This document shows, one piece after another, positions 30,235 to 39,306 of a DNA stretch of 64,000 nucleotides. A program made the position numbers and the translations under genes. Source of the stretch: Hyphomicrobiales bacterium (GTDB taxonomy: Bacteria > Pseudomonadota > Alphaproteobacteria > Rhizobiales > Methylopilaceae); assembly GCA_022842205.1 (NCBI GenBank), contig JALHQA010000006.1:62001-126000 (forward strand), given 5' to 3'. The number at the start of each line of letters is the position of its first letter. Position 1 is the stretch's first letter. The notes under the pieces were generated by a model. It saw nothing but the letters and a program-made list of their open reading frames with translations. It ran no database searches and had not been told where the DNA came from.

Positions 30235-31673
30235 TGGCCGACAACACGTTCGACATCATCATCATCGGCGGCGGGCCGGGCGGCTATGTCGCCGCCATTC
30301 GCGCCGCGCAACTCGGCTTCAAGACGGCTGTCGTGGAGCGCGAACATCTCGGCGGCATTTGCTCGAACTGGGGCTGCATCCCGACCAAGGCGCTGCTGCG
30401 CTCGGCCGAGATTTTCACTTATTTCGGCCACGCCAAGGATTACGGCCTGATGGCCGAAAAATTCGGCTTCGATATTGCCGCCATCATCAAGCGTTCGCGC
30501 GGCATCGCCGGGCAGATGAACAGCGGCGTGCAGTTTCTGTTCAAGAAAAACAAGATCACGACGATCTGGGGCGATGCGAAGATCACCAAACCCGGCGAGA
30601 TCGCGGTCACCGCGCCGACCAAGGGTGTGCTCGGCCCGCCGGTGGAAGGCCCGAAGGGCGCTCTCGGTGCCGGCACCTACAAGGCCGCTCACATCATTGT
30701 AGCCACCGGCGCGCGGCCGCGCGTGCTGCCGGGCCTCGAGCCGGACAAGAAGCAGGTCTGGACCTATTTCGAGGCGATGAACCCGGACAAGTTTCCGAAA
30801 TCGCTGCTCGTCGTCGGCTCGGGTGCCATCGGGGTCGAGTTCGCCAGTTTCTATCGCGCGCTCGGCGCGGAGGTGACGATCGTCGAACTCCTGCCGCAGA
30901 TCCTGCCGGTCGAGGACGCCGAGATCGCCGCCTTCGCCCGCAAGCAGTTCGAGAAACAGGGCATCAAGATTATCACCGGCGCCAAGGTCACGAAGCTCGA
31001 CAAGAAGGCCGACAGCGTCACCGCCACCATTGATGTCGGCGGCAAGGCCGAGATGATCACCGCCGAGAAGGTGATTTCCGCCGTCGGCGTCGTCGGCAAT
31101 ATCGAGAATATTGGCCTCGAAGCAGCCGGCGTGAAGACGGACAAGGGCATCGTCGTCACCGACGGCTACGGCCGCACTAACGTCAAAGGCATCTACGCCA
31201 TCGGCGATGTTGCCGGCCCGCCGATGCTGGCGCACAAGGCCGAGCATGAGGGCGTCACCACGGTCGAGATGATCAAGGGTCTCAAGGTCCATGCGCTCGA
31301 CAAGGCGAAAGTTCCAGGTTGTACCTACTGCAATCCGCAAATCGCGTCCGTTGGCCTCACCGAGACAAAAGCCAAGGAGCAGGGGCGTCAGGTCAAGATT
31401 GGCCGCTTCCCGTTCATCGGCAACGGCAAGGCCATCGCGCTTGGCGAGCCGGAAGGTCTTTGCAAGACGATCTTCGATGCCAAGACAGGCGAGCTTCTCG
31501 GTGCGCATCTCGCAGGGGCGGAAGTCACGGAACTCATCCAGGGCTTCGTCGTCGCCATGAACTGCGAGACGACCGAGGAAGAACTGATGCACACGATCTT
31601 CCCGCATCCGACTTTGTCGGAGACGATGAAGGAAAGTGTGCTGGATGCTTATGGACGTGTTCTGAACATGTGA
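30234..31673 (+). CDS. lpdA: Dihydrolipoyl dehydrogenase (E3)
   Basis: 479 residues from the ATG at 30234, which overlaps the E2 stop (TGATG); a GTG three bases upstream is an alternative. FAD motif IIIGGGPGGYVAAIRAAQLG, redox-active disulfide Cys43/Cys48 in GGICSNWGCIPTK, NAD-binding VVGSGAIGVEFASFYRALG and the C-terminal His in FPHPTLSE are all present. It reoxidises the lipoyl groups of the complex. A 25-residue insert around 120-145 (TKGVLGPPVEGPKGALGAG region) is common in this alphaproteobacterial branch. It ends the operon, and a palindromic repeat follows. Confidence 0.97.
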   Translation: MADNTFDIIIIGGGPGGYVAAIRAAQLGFKTAVVEREHLGGICSNWGCIPTKALLRSAEIFTYFGHAKDYGLMAEKFGFDIAAIIKRSRGIAGQMNSGVQFLFKKNKITTIWGDAKITKPGEIAVTAPTKGVLGPPVEGPKGALGAGTYKAAHIIVATGARPRVLPGLEPDKKQVWTYFEAMNPDKFPKSLLVVGSGAIGVEFASFYRALGAEVTIVELLPQILPVEDAEIAAFARKQFEKQGIKIITGAKVTKLDKKADSVTATIDVGGKAEMITAEKVISAVGVVGNIENIGLEAAGVKTDKGIVVTDGYGRTNVKGIYAIGDVAGPPMLAHKAEHEGVTTVEMIKGLKVHALDKAKVPGCTYCNPQIASVGLTETKAKEQGRQVKIGRFPFIGNGKAIALGEPEGLCKTIFDAKTGELLGAHLAGAEVTELIQGFVVAMNCETTEEELMHTIFPHPTLSETMKESVLDAYGRVLNM

Positions 31674-31681
31674 AACTTTTT

Positions 31682-31826
31682 CCCTCTCCCGTTTACGGGA
31701 GAGGACGACTCGACGCCGCAAGGCGTCGAGCGAGGTGAGGGGAGAGTCCGAACTCCGCACTCGCTGCTTCCCCTCACCCGGCGACCGCTTCGCGGTCTGC
31801 CGACTCTCCCGCAAGCGGGAGAGGGG
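31682..31826. repeat. Composite palindromic intergenic repeat
   Basis: This 145-bp block contains five inverted repeats: 31683-31704 (cctctcccg/cgggagagg), 31709-31730 (ctcgacgcc/ggcgtcgag), 31734-31743 with 31769-31778 (ggtgagggga/tcccctcacc), 31783-31797 (gaccgc/gcggtc) and 31804-31823 (ctctcccgc/gcgggagag). The first and last hairpins carry the same arm sequence. It fills the space between the convergent ends of lpdA and the copper protein gene and could act as a bidirectional terminator. The style resembles dispersed REP-like elements of proteobacteria. Confidence 0.85.
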
Positions 31827-32159
31827 CTACGCCGCCATCTTCTCGCAGCTTTCCGCGCATTCCTCGCAGGCGTCGACGCATTCGTCCATGCCGCCGAGCC
31901 GTTCGCAGTCCTTCGCGCATTCGCGGCAGATTTCGGCGCATTCCCGGCAGGTGTGCTTGTGATGCGGAGAACCGATCAGCATGAAATGTGCGGCGGTCCG
32001 GCAAATCTCCGCGCAGGCCATCATCAGCCGGAAATGCTTCGGCGCGACATGCTCTCCGCCGGTTTCAAGGCAATGGCCCATCGCCGTGGACAGGCAGACC
32101 GAATAGCAATCGAGACAGTTGTCGATGCAGTCCTGCATCTCGTCGGAAATGTGCTGCAT
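31827..32159 (-). CDS. Four-helix-bundle copper-binding protein (Csp3/DUF326-like)
   Basis: 110 residues from the ATG at 32159, which has GGAGG upstream; a longer in-frame extension has no family features. It contains 16 cysteines, mostly in CxxxC and CxxC spacing along predicted helices (11, 15, 18, 22, 30, 49, 53, 71, 74, 78, 81, 85, 94, 98, 101, 105), plus a His-rich turn (SPHHKHTC). This is the pattern of the cytosolic copper storage protein Csp3, in which Cys thiols lining a helix bundle hold many Cu(I) ions. No Tat or Sec signal is present. Its stop touches the palindromic repeat. No copper exporter or regulator is adjacent. Confidence 0.88.
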   Translation of the reverse strand: MQHISDEMQDCIDNCLDCYSVCLSTAMGHCLETGGEHVAPKHFRLMMACAEICRTAAHFMLIGSPHHKHTCRECAEICRECAKDCERLGGMDECVDACEECAESCEKMAA

Positions 32160-32310
32160 GGCGGTTCCTCCGAGAAGGCAACCATGCGGGCGGTGGGAGG
32201 TTCCCGGCGTTTTTCGCAAAATGTGCCGGTCCGAATCCTTGATCAGGACGTTTATCCTCCCGACATAGCGCGCAACACGGCTTCGACGGCCGGCAGTGAG
32301 GAGGACGCAT

Positions 32311-32568
32311 ATGGAAGGTGTTGGCTGGTTTGCGACGATCGTGATTGGCATTCTCGCCGGCTGGATCGCGGAAAAGGTCACGAGTCGCGATCACGGGCTC
32401 ATCATGAATCTGATCATCGGTCTCGTCGGCGCGCTCGTCGGCGGCTGGCTCGCCCAGGTGGCGGGCATTGCCTATACGGGCTGGTGGGCCAGCTTGCTGG
32501 TGTCCACGGTCGGCGCCATCGTCCTTCTGTGGATCTGGGGCATGCTGCGCGGCCGCAAAACCGTTTAA
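32311..32568 (+). CDS. GlsB/YeaQ/YmgE family membrane protein
   Basis: 85 residues from the ATG at 32311, preceded by GAGGAGG. Three hydrophobic segments (about 5-20, 28-50, 58-77) with the family glycine pattern: GILAGWIAEKV, LIIGLVGALVGGWLA, LVSTVGAIVLLWIWG. Members are known as transglycosylase-associated or general-stress membrane proteins; the exact function is unclear. It is divergent from the copper protein gene across 151 bp, so the two could share a regulatory region, and it lies 119 bp before lipA. Confidence 0.88.
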   Translation: MEGVGWFATIVIGILAGWIAEKVTSRDHGLIMNLIIGLVGALVGGWLAQVAGIAYTGWWASLLVSTVGAIVLLWIWGMLRGRKTV

Positions 32569-32590
32569 CCAAGTCCTCTTAACAAGTTAC

Positions 32591-32622
32591 GCGGCGGGGT
32601 GTGGTCAGCCATGCTCCGCCGC
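32591..32622. terminator. Possible stem-loop terminator after the GlsB-like gene
   Basis: A 7-bp perfect GC stem (gcggcgg 32591-32597, ccgccgc 32616-32622) encloses an 18-base loop with a smaller tgg/cca stem. It is followed by TGTTTATG, not a true T-tract, so termination is uncertain. A TATACT box at 32646-32651 just downstream could be the -10 of a lipA promoter; no good -35 was found. Confidence 0.35.
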
Positions 32623-32687
32623 TGTTTATGAAGCGTCAGGCATCCTATACTAGGGAAGAGAACCTTCACCCGCCCCCAAGGGACCGG

Positions 32688-33653
32688 ATGACCGTCGTAC
32701 TGGATCTGATCAACAACCCGCGCGGGCCGCGCCATCCCGAGAAGGCGCACAAGCCCGACACGCCGGTTCTGAAGAAGCCGGACTGGATTCGCGTGCGCGC
32801 GCCCGGATCGCCCGTTTGGCGCGAGACGCAGGAGATCGTCCGTTCCAACAAGCTCGTCACGGTGTGCGAGGAGGCCGGCTGCCCGAACATCGGGGAGTGC
32901 TGGTCGAAGAAGCACGCCACCTTCATGATCCTGGGCGACACCTGCACGCGCGCCTGCGCGTTCTGCAATGTGCGCACCGGTAAGCCTCAGCCGGGAGTAG
33001 ACGCCGACGAGCCCCGCCGCGTGGCCGATGCTGTCTCCAAGCTCGGCCTTCATCATGTTGTCATTACGTCGGTAGATCGGGATGATCTGGAAGATGGCGG
33101 CGCCCAGCATTTCGCCGATGTCATCCGGGCTATCCGCGCGTCAAGCCCGCAGACGACCATCGAAGTCCTGACGCCGGATTTTCTTCGCAAGGAAGGCGCG
33201 CTGGAAAAAGTCGTGGCCGCAAAGCCGGACGTCTTCAATCACAATCTGGAAACCGTGCCGGCACTCTACGTCACCGTCCGTCCGGGCGCGCGTTATTTCC
33301 ATTCAGTGCGCCTGCTGCAACGCGTGAAGGAGCTCGATCCGTCGATCTTTACCAAATCCGGCATCATGGTCGGTCTCGGTGAGGAGCGGAACGAAGTGCT
33401 GCAATTGATGGACGATCTGCGTTCGGCCGATGTCGATTTCATCACCATCGGTCAATACCTTCAGCCGACCCGCAAGCATCATGTTATCGATCGGTTCATC
33501 ACGCCGGAAGAGTTCGAGGCCTACGAGACGGTCGCTTACTCCAAAGGCTTTCTTATGGTGTCCGCCAGTCCGCTGACACGCTCCTCGCATCACGCGGGCG
33601 AGGATTTCGAACGGCTGCGCACTGCGCGCGCGGCGAAAACCGCCGCCGAGTAA
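32688..33653 (+). CDS. lipA: Lipoyl synthase
   Basis: 321 residues from the ATG at 32688 ([10 protein letters not shown]), the usual alphaproteobacterial start; the frame upstream shows no similarity. Auxiliary cluster cysteines are Cys60, Cys65 and Cys71 ([15 protein letters not shown]) and the radical-SAM cluster uses Cys86, Cys90 and Cys93 (CTRACAFC). It inserts two sulfur atoms into protein-bound octanoyl groups. Close linkage to the pdh operon, which encodes two lipoyl-domain proteins, is functionally sensible. The downstream CoQ-binding gene starts 1 bp after its stop. Confidence 0.97.
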   Translation: MTVVLDLINNPRGPRHPEKAHKPDTPVLKKPDWIRVRAPGSPVWRETQEIVRSNKLVTVCEEAGCPNIGECWSKKHATFMILGDTCTRACAFCNVRTGKPQPGVDADEPRRVADAVSKLGLHHVVITSVDRDDLEDGGAQHFADVIRAIRASSPQTTIEVLTPDFLRKEGALEKVVAAKPDVFNHNLETVPALYVTVRPGARYFHSVRLLQRVKELDPSIFTKSGIMVGLGEERNEVLQLMDDLRSADVDFITIGQYLQPTRKHHVIDRFITPEEFEAYETVAYSKGFLMVSASPLTRSSHHAGEDFERLRTARAAKTAAE

Positions 33654-33654
33654 T

Positions 33655-34131
33655 ATGCCCGAGCACCGCACGACGCGGCAGGTACAGCATTCCGCGCAAG
33701 ACATGTTCGCGCTCGTCGGCCATGTCGAGCACTATCCTCGCTTCGTTCCGCTTTGCGAAAGCCTGAAGGTCAAGAAACGCGAGGAGCGGGAGGGCAAGAC
33801 CGTCATTCTCGCCGACATGACGGTGGCGTATTCCATGTTCCGCGATACGTTCACGAGCAGGGTCACCATGGACCCGCAGCATCTGACGATCGATGTCGAA
33901 TACATCACCGGCCCGTTCTCATCGCTGCACAATCATTGGCGGTTCGTGCCGGTTACCGAACATTCCTGCCAGATCGAATTTTTTATCGCCTGGGAGATGA
34001 AGAGCCGCGCACTCGATCTTGTTGTTGGCGCGGTTTTCGAACGAGCGTTTCTCAAATTCGCCGATGCCTTCGAGGCGCGCGCGGATTTTGTTTACAACCG
34101 CCGCCATTTAGCCGACTCTCCGGCCAAATGA
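33655..34131 (+). CDS. Coenzyme Q-binding START-domain protein (Coq10/RatA family)
   Basis: 158 residues of the polyketide cyclase/START type: FALVGHVEHYPRFVPLCESLKV near the N-terminus, DMTVAYSMFRDTFTSRVTM, TGPFSSLHNHWRF and a C-terminal helix FERAFLKFADAFEARA. The yeast and human relative Coq10 binds ubiquinone and supports its use in respiration; the E. coli member was named RatA. It begins 1 bp after lipA, the standard arrangement in this group, so it is probably translationally coupled to lipA. Confidence 0.9.
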   Translation: MPEHRTTRQVQHSAQDMFALVGHVEHYPRFVPLCESLKVKKREEREGKTVILADMTVAYSMFRDTFTSRVTMDPQHLTIDVEYITGPFSSLHNHWRFVPVTEHSCQIEFFIAWEMKSRALDLVVGAVFERAFLKFADAFEARADFVYNRRHLADSPAK

Positions 34132-34171
34132 GAGCCGGCGCGATGTTCGCCGCCTCCTGAAGGGGGATTGC

Positions 34172-36427
34172 ATGAGCCCAGAGATGGCGCCGTCGGATCG
34201 GCCGACGGAGGGGCAAGGTCGCGCCGCGCTCTATCTATTTGGCGCAGCATTGTTTTTGTCGGCGACACTGCTGTTCGCCGTCCAGCCCATGTTCGCGAAA
34301 ATGGTCCTGCCCAAGCTCGGCGGCGCGCCGGGCGTGTGGTCGGTCGCGCTCGTGTTCTTTCAGGGCGTTCTGCTGGCTGGCTATGCTTATGCCCATTTCG
34401 TGATCCGGAATCTCGGCCCCCGTGCCGGTGCGATCACGCATGTCGCGGTTCTGCTGCTCGGCTGCATCTTCCTTCCGCTTGCTCTCGCCGCCGGCTGGGG
34501 ACGTCCACCGGACGAGGGGCAGATCTTCTATTTGCTGGGCCTGTTCGGCGTCTCCGTCGGCCTGCCATTCTTTGCCTTGTCGGCAAACGCTCCGCTGCTC
34601 CAGGCGTGGTACGCCCGCACCGGCGCGCCGGGCAAGGACGATCCATATTTCCTCTATGGCGCATCCAATCTCGGCAGCTTTATCGCGCTTCTGGGATATC
34701 CGTTTTTCCTGGAACCGACGCTTCGTCTCACGGAGCAATCGCTCTGGTGGTCGATCGGTTACGGCATTCTGCTCGTTTTCATCGCATGCCTCGGGCTTTA
34801 CGCAAATCGCGGTGCAGTTGCCGAGCGCCCGCCGGTTGCGACCTCGCCGACGCCGTCCTCGCGGACAAAACTGGCCTGGATATTTCTTGCTTTTGTACCG
34901 ACAGCGCTGCTTGTCGCGGTCACGGCGCATATTTCGACCGACATAGCCGCCGCGCCGTTTCTCTGGGTTATTCCTCTTGCGATCTTCCTGCTGACCTTTG
35001 TCCTGGTATTCCGGGAGAGGCCGCTCATTCCGTACTATCTTCTGGTTGCGTTTCTTCCGGCGCTTATCGTTTTCGTCGCGGCGGATTGGCTCATCCGCGG
35101 CCTTCTTCCGATGTGGGCGCTGGTCATTCTGCATCTCGTCACGTTCTTCGCGGCGACGATGACCGCCCATTCGCGTCTCTACGCAATAAGGCCCGCAGCG
35201 GACAGACTTACCGAATTCTATCTCTGGATGTCGTTCGGCGGCGTGCTTGGCGGAGCTTTTGCCGGTCTTGCCGCGCCTTACATTTTCCCGACGATCCTCG
35301 AATACCCCATCCTGCTCGTTCTGGCGCTCGCCATCCTCATTCGGCCCGAGAGGGTTAGCGGCGCACAGATCAAGCTGTCGATCGGACTTCTCGCCGTTGG
35401 CGCTGCCTTTGCGCTCTATGCGTACAATACCGGTCTTTCGTTGCCGCTCGATTACGACATCGGATTCCGGCGTGCCATCCTTGTCGTATGTTGCGCTGTG
35501 CTGCTCATGTTCTTCATGTGGCGGCCGGCGGCCGTGGCGGTACTTGCGCTCATGCTGCTTGCCGGCGGCGTGGTCGCGCCGAGTTCGTCGCTCACCTACA
35601 TGACCCGCAGCTTCTTCGGCGTGCACAAGATCAACGATTTCCGGAGCGGCGTTTTCCGCGTGCTCTATCACGGCACGACATTGCACGGCGCCACGCAGAT
35701 GGAAGGCGGAAAGCCGAAATCAGGCTGGCCCGAACCGCTGACCTATTACCATACGCAAAGCCCGATGGCCGAAGTCATCCGCACGGCGCGCGAGGCGGGG
35801 CACAGCGCGCGACTTTCGCCGGTCGGGATCGTCGGTCTCGGGTCCGGCTCGCTCGCCTGCTACCGCCAGGAAGGCGAGGACTGGAACTTCTACGAGATCG
35901 ACACCGACGTCGTGAATATTGCGCGGGACTCCGGCTATTTCCGCTTCCTGCCGGCCTGCGCTCCCGACGCGAAGATCCACATCGGCGATGCACGCATCAC
36001 GCTCGCCGAAAGCAATCTGAAGCATGAACTGTTGCTGATCGACGCCTTCTCGTCGGATGCCATTCCCGTGCATCTGCTCACGCGCGAAGCCGTGCAGATG
36101 TATTTCGACCGCATGACACCCGGCGGTGTACTCGTGCTCCACATTTCCAATCGCCATCTCGATCTCCTGCCGGAAGTCAGTTCGATCGCGCGCGATCTCG
36201 ATGTGGTCGCCTGGTACAAGCAGGACGAGCAGCAACCCGATTACGGGCCGCGCATGATTTCGACATCGCTCGTCGTTGCGCTTGCCCGCTACGATCAGGC
36301 GCTCGGCGCGCTGCCGTCGCTCGACGGCTGGACCAAGATCAGTTACGAGGAAAACAAGAACCGGGCCTGGACGGACGACTTTTCCGACATCTTCGGTGCG
36401 TTCCGGCGTGGCTTGAGGGCTTTCTAG
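34172..36427 (+). CDS. Membrane-fused spermidine synthase-like protein
   Basis: 751 residues. The first ~475 residues carry about 12-13 membrane segments (for example LYLFGAALFLSATLLFAVQP and SVALVFFQGVLLAGYAYAHF). The C-terminal ~230 residues form a cytosolic Rossmann methyltransferase/spermidine synthase-like domain with GIVGLGSGSLACY (about 550-562), an acidic loop end FYEIDTDVV, HIGDARI and LLLIDAFSSDAIPVHLLT. Such fused proteins are widespread and unassigned; the aminopropyltransferase activity is not established. A GGGGGA precedes the start. The last 4 bp overlap the convergent pncC gene. Confidence 0.85.
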   Translation: MSPEMAPSDRPTEGQGRAALYLFGAALFLSATLLFAVQPMFAKMVLPKLGGAPGVWSVALVFFQGVLLAGYAYAHFVIRNLGPRAGAITHVAVLLLGCIFLPLALAAGWGRPPDEGQIFYLLGLFGVSVGLPFFALSANAPLLQAWYARTGAPGKDDPYFLYGASNLGSFIALLGYPFFLEPTLRLTEQSLWWSIGYGILLVFIACLGLYANRGAVAERPPVATSPTPSSRTKLAWIFLAFVPTALLVAVTAHISTDIAAAPFLWVIPLAIFLLTFVLVFRERPLIPYYLLVAFLPALIVFVAADWLIRGLLPMWALVILHLVTFFAATMTAHSRLYAIRPAADRLTEFYLWMSFGGVLGGAFAGLAAPYIFPTILEYPILLVLALAILIRPERVSGAQIKLSIGLLAVGAAFALYAYNTGLSLPLDYDIGFRRAILVVCCAVLLMFFMWRPAAVAVLALMLLAGGVVAPSSSLTYMTRSFFGVHKINDFRSGVFRVLYHGTTLHGATQMEGGKPKSGWPEPLTYYHTQSPMAEVIRTAREAGHSARLSPVGIVGLGSGSLACYRQEGEDWNFYEIDTDVVNIARDSGYFRFLPACAPDAKIHIGDARITLAESNLKHELLLIDAFSSDAIPVHLLTREAVQMYFDRMTPGGVLVLHISNRHLDLLPEVSSIARDLDVVAWYKQDEQQPDYGPRMISTSLVVALARYDQALGALPSLDGWTKISYEENKNRAWTDDFSDIFGAFRRGLRAF

Positions 36428-36948
36428 CCGTTGGCGATCTCGGCGAGGAGGGCGATGGCCTCCATCGCGGATGCACGGCGCACATGGCCGCGGCCGATAT
36501 CGCCGAAGCGCTTCTCGCGATGAATGACGCGGCCGTCGCGCCGCGCCGCGGCGAAATGCACGAGCCCCACCGGCTTGTCGGGCGATCCGCCTTCGGGACC
36601 GGCAATGCCGGTAATGGATACCGAAATATCGGCGAGCGAGACTTTCAGCGCGCCTTCCGCCATTGCCCGCGCGACACGTTCGCTTACCGCGCCATAGGTC
36701 GCCAGCATATCGGCCGGCACCTCAAGAGATGTCTGCTTGGCTTCATTGGAGTAGGTGACAAACCCGCCCTGGACTACGGTGGACGCGCCTGGCGCGTCGG
36801 TCAGCGCGGCGGCGACGAGACCTCCGGTACAGCTTTCGGCTGTCACCACGGTCAGGCCCTTCGTCTTGCATAGTTCGAGCAGATCCCAGGCCGCCAGGAT
36901 CAGCGCCTTGTCGATGCGGGTAAACTCGAGATCGGCTTCGTTCGTCAT
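36424..36948 (-). CDS. pncC: CinA-type nicotinamide-nucleotide amidohydrolase (PncC)
   Basis: 174 residues from the ATG at 36948; the longer frame upstream is antisense to ispDF and is rejected. It is a stand-alone CinA C-terminal domain: VTAESCTGGLVAAALTDAPGASTVVQGGFVTYSNEAK, then GIAGPEGGSPDKPVGLVHFA. The domain deamidates NMN to NaMN, recycling NAD breakdown products. It lies 29 bp after ispDF on the same strand, a typical Hyphomicrobiales pairing, and overlaps the end of the convergent fusion gene by 4 bp. Confidence 0.9.
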   Translation of the reverse strand: MTNEADLEFTRIDKALILAAWDLLELCKTKGLTVVTAESCTGGLVAAALTDAPGASTVVQGGFVTYSNEAKQTSLEVPADMLATYGAVSERVARAMAEGALKVSLADISVSITGIAGPEGGSPDKPVGLVHFAAARRDGRVIHREKRFGDIGRGHVRRASAMEAIALLAEIANG

Positions 36949-36977
36949 GCGCTTTCCGTGACCCAGTCTATAACGCG

Positions 36978-38165
36978 TCAGACCGGCAGTCGAACCGTCG
37001 CTGTGGCGATCGCCGCCATGCCTTCCTCGCGTCCGATAAAGCCCATCCGCTCCATCGTGGTTGCCTTGATGCCGACGCGGTCGATGGGGATGCCGAGTAT
37101 ATCGGCAATCACCTTCTGCATCGCCGGCCGGTGCGGACCGATCTTCGGCGCTTCGCTCATCACCGCCACATCGACATTCGCAACGATGCCGCCGCGCGCT
37201 TTGAGGCGCTCCGCGGCGAAGGCCAGGAATTTCGTCGAGGGCGCACCCTTCCACTGCGGATCGGACGGCGGGAAGTGCGCGCCGATATCGCCGTCGCCGA
37301 GTGCACCGAAGATGGCGTCGCACAGCGCATGCAGCACGACATCCGCATCCGAATGCCCCTTGAGCTTCTTTGTATGCGGAATGCGTACGCCACCGAGCAC
37401 CACGTGATCGCCTGGCTCGAACTCATGGACGTCGAAGCCGGTGCCGGTACGAACGTCGGGCAGGGCGGCCAATGCTTGGGCTTCGGAGCGGGTGAAGTCG
37501 TCGGATGTGGTCAGTTTCATGTTCGCGGGGTCCCCGTCGAAAACCGATACGGTCAGGCCGAACCACGACGCCACGGCGCCGTCGTCGGTAAAGTCGTCGC
37601 GTCCGGCTTCGGCGGCCTTGGCATGCGCCGCCTGGATGTCGGCAAAGCGGAAGCTCTGCGGCGTCTGGATGCTGCGCAGCTTGGCGCGCTCCAGCGTTTC
37701 CTGCCGCGCGTTTCCCTCGACGACGGCGATGGTGTCGGCAACCGGCAGCACCGGGACGGCCGCCCCAGTGATGCGCGCCGCTTCCACCGCACGGTCGATC
37801 ACGGCCGCCGGTACGAACGGCCGCGCGGCATCATGGATCAGGACTATGTCGGGTCTGCCGGGCGCCAGCGCGTCGAGGCCGCGGCGTACGCTCTCCTGCC
37901 GCGTGGAACCGCCCGGCACGGGTTCAATCAGCTTGCCCAGGCCGGCGCTGGAAAGTTCGTAGAGATCGCGGTCGTCGGGATGGATGACGGTGACCACCTG
38001 AGATACGCCCGGATGCGTGCAGAAGGCTTCGAGCGAGCGGGCCAGGACAGGTTTGCCGCCGATGGTTCGATACTGCTTGGCCGGGCTTCCCGGAGGGCCA
38101 CCGGCGCGGGTTCCACGCCCCGCAGCCACGACGATAACGGCGATGTTCGACAACGGATTCTCCAA
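36978..38165 (-). CDS. ispDF: Bifunctional IspD/IspF enzyme
   Basis: 395 residues. The N-terminal IspD half (1 to about 230) has the nucleotide-binding VVAAGRGTRAGG and AARPFVPAAVIDRAV, and transfers CMP to methylerythritol phosphate. The C-terminal IspF half (about 235-395) has GTGFDVHEFEPGDHVVLGGVRIPH, KGHSDADVVLHALCDAIFGALG and HFPPSD, with the Zn-binding Asp/His residues, and forms the cyclodiphosphate. The fusion is typical of alphaproteobacteria. It is divergent from dusB over 112 bp and transcribed with pncC. Confidence 0.96.
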   Translation of the reverse strand: MENPLSNIAVIVVAAGRGTRAGGPPGSPAKQYRTIGGKPVLARSLEAFCTHPGVSQVVTVIHPDDRDLYELSSAGLGKLIEPVPGGSTRQESVRRGLDALAPGRPDIVLIHDAARPFVPAAVIDRAVEAARITGAAVPVLPVADTIAVVEGNARQETLERAKLRSIQTPQSFRFADIQAAHAKAAEAGRDDFTDDGAVASWFGLTVSVFDGDPANMKLTTSDDFTRSEAQALAALPDVRTGTGFDVHEFEPGDHVVLGGVRIPHTKKLKGHSDADVVLHALCDAIFGALGDGDIGAHFPPSDPQWKGAPSTKFLAFAAERLKARGGIVANVDVAVMSEAPKIGPHRPAMQKVIADILGIPIDRVGIKATTMERMGFIGREEGMAAIATATVRLPV

Positions 38166-38277
38166 TAGGCCAGCCTTCTAGCCGAGGCCGTCCTGCATGT
38201 CTCGCCCACGTTTTGAGGCCTTGCCCCGCCCGAACGCTTCTGCTTAGGTATTGAGCAATATCGGGAGTGCCTAAAAC

Positions 38278-39306
38278 TTGTTCACTTCAACTGGCGAGCG
38301 GAACCGAAAGCTGGCGATTGGCGTACAACTCATTGCCAATCCAGTGATTTTGGCTCCGATGTCCGGCGTTACCGACATCGTTTTCCGGCGCATTGCCCTT
38401 CACCTCGGGGCCGGAATGGCGGTTTCGGAGATGGTCGCGTGCCGGGAGCTGGCGACCGGCGACGAGGAAGCCCGGCTTCGTGCCGAAGGATCGGGCGTTA
38501 TGCCGCATATCGTTCAGCTCGCCGGCCGCGAGGCAAAATGGATGGCGGAGGCGGCAAGAGTCGCCGAGGCTTCCGGCGCCCAGATCATCGACATCAATAT
38601 GGGCTGCCCGGTAAAAAAAGTTACAGGCGGCCATTCGGGCTCGGCGCTGATGAAGGATATCGATCACGCGCTGACACTGATCGAAGCAACCGTCGAAGCC
38701 GTCTCGGTACCCGTGACGCTCAAGATGCGGCTCGGATGGGACCATAGGTCGATCGTTGCGCCCGAACTCGCGCGGCGTGCGGAAGCCGCTGGCGTGAAAC
38801 TCGTCACCGTTCATGGCCGGACGCGCGAGCAATTCTTCACCGGCAAGGCCGATTGGCAAGCCATTCGCGCCGTCAAGGACGCGGTGTCCGTACCTGTGGT
38901 CGCAAATGGCGACCTGACACAGATCGACGATGTGTCCACGATGTTGTCTGCGTCCGCCGCCGATGCCGTAATGGTCGGTCGCGGTGCCCAGGGGCGTCCC
39001 TGGTTCCTGGGACAGATCGCACATTTTCTGGAAAGCGGCGAACGCAAAGCGGATCCCGACCTTGCGACCCAGCATACGTTTGCCCGCGAGCACTACGACG
39101 GCCTGCTTTCGCTCTATGGCCGCGAGGTAGGTTTGCGCCATGCGCGCAAGCATCTCGGATGGTATCTGGATGAAGCAGCGCGTTCGACCGGCCAGACTCT
39201 CGATCCGCAGATCAAAGTTGATGTACTTACATCATCCAGCCCTGAAGATGTACAGATGAAACTCGCCGCCGCGTATGACGGCCTTGCCTGGAAAGCCGCC
39301 GCATGA
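38278..39306 (+). CDS. dusB: tRNA dihydrouridine synthase (DusB/NifR3)
   Basis: 342 residues from a TTG codon at 38278. An in-frame TAA at 38272 excludes an upstream start, and the first in-frame ATG falls within the conserved [13 protein letters not shown], so TTG is the only sensible start; GGGAG lies at 38263-38267. FMN-binding TIM-barrel motifs, the catalytic Cys in [19 protein letters not shown], and TVHGRTREQ and GRGAQGRPW are present. It reduces uridines in the tRNA D-loop. It heads the classical nifR3-ntrB-ntrC operon, with a 4-bp overlap into ntrB. The weak start may keep its level low. Confidence 0.92.
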   Translation: MFTSTGERNRKLAIGVQLIANPVILAPMSGVTDIVFRRIALHLGAGMAVSEMVACRELATGDEEARLRAEGSGVMPHIVQLAGREAKWMAEAARVAEASGAQIIDINMGCPVKKVTGGHSGSALMKDIDHALTLIEATVEAVSVPVTLKMRLGWDHRSIVAPELARRAEAAGVKLVTVHGRTREQFFTGKADWQAIRAVKDAVSVPVVANGDLTQIDDVSTMLSASAADAVMVGRGAQGRPWFLGQIAHFLESGERKADPDLATQHTFAREHYDGLLSLYGREVGLRHARKHLGWYLDEAARSTGQTLDPQIKVDVLTSSSPEDVQMKLAAAYDGLAWKAAA

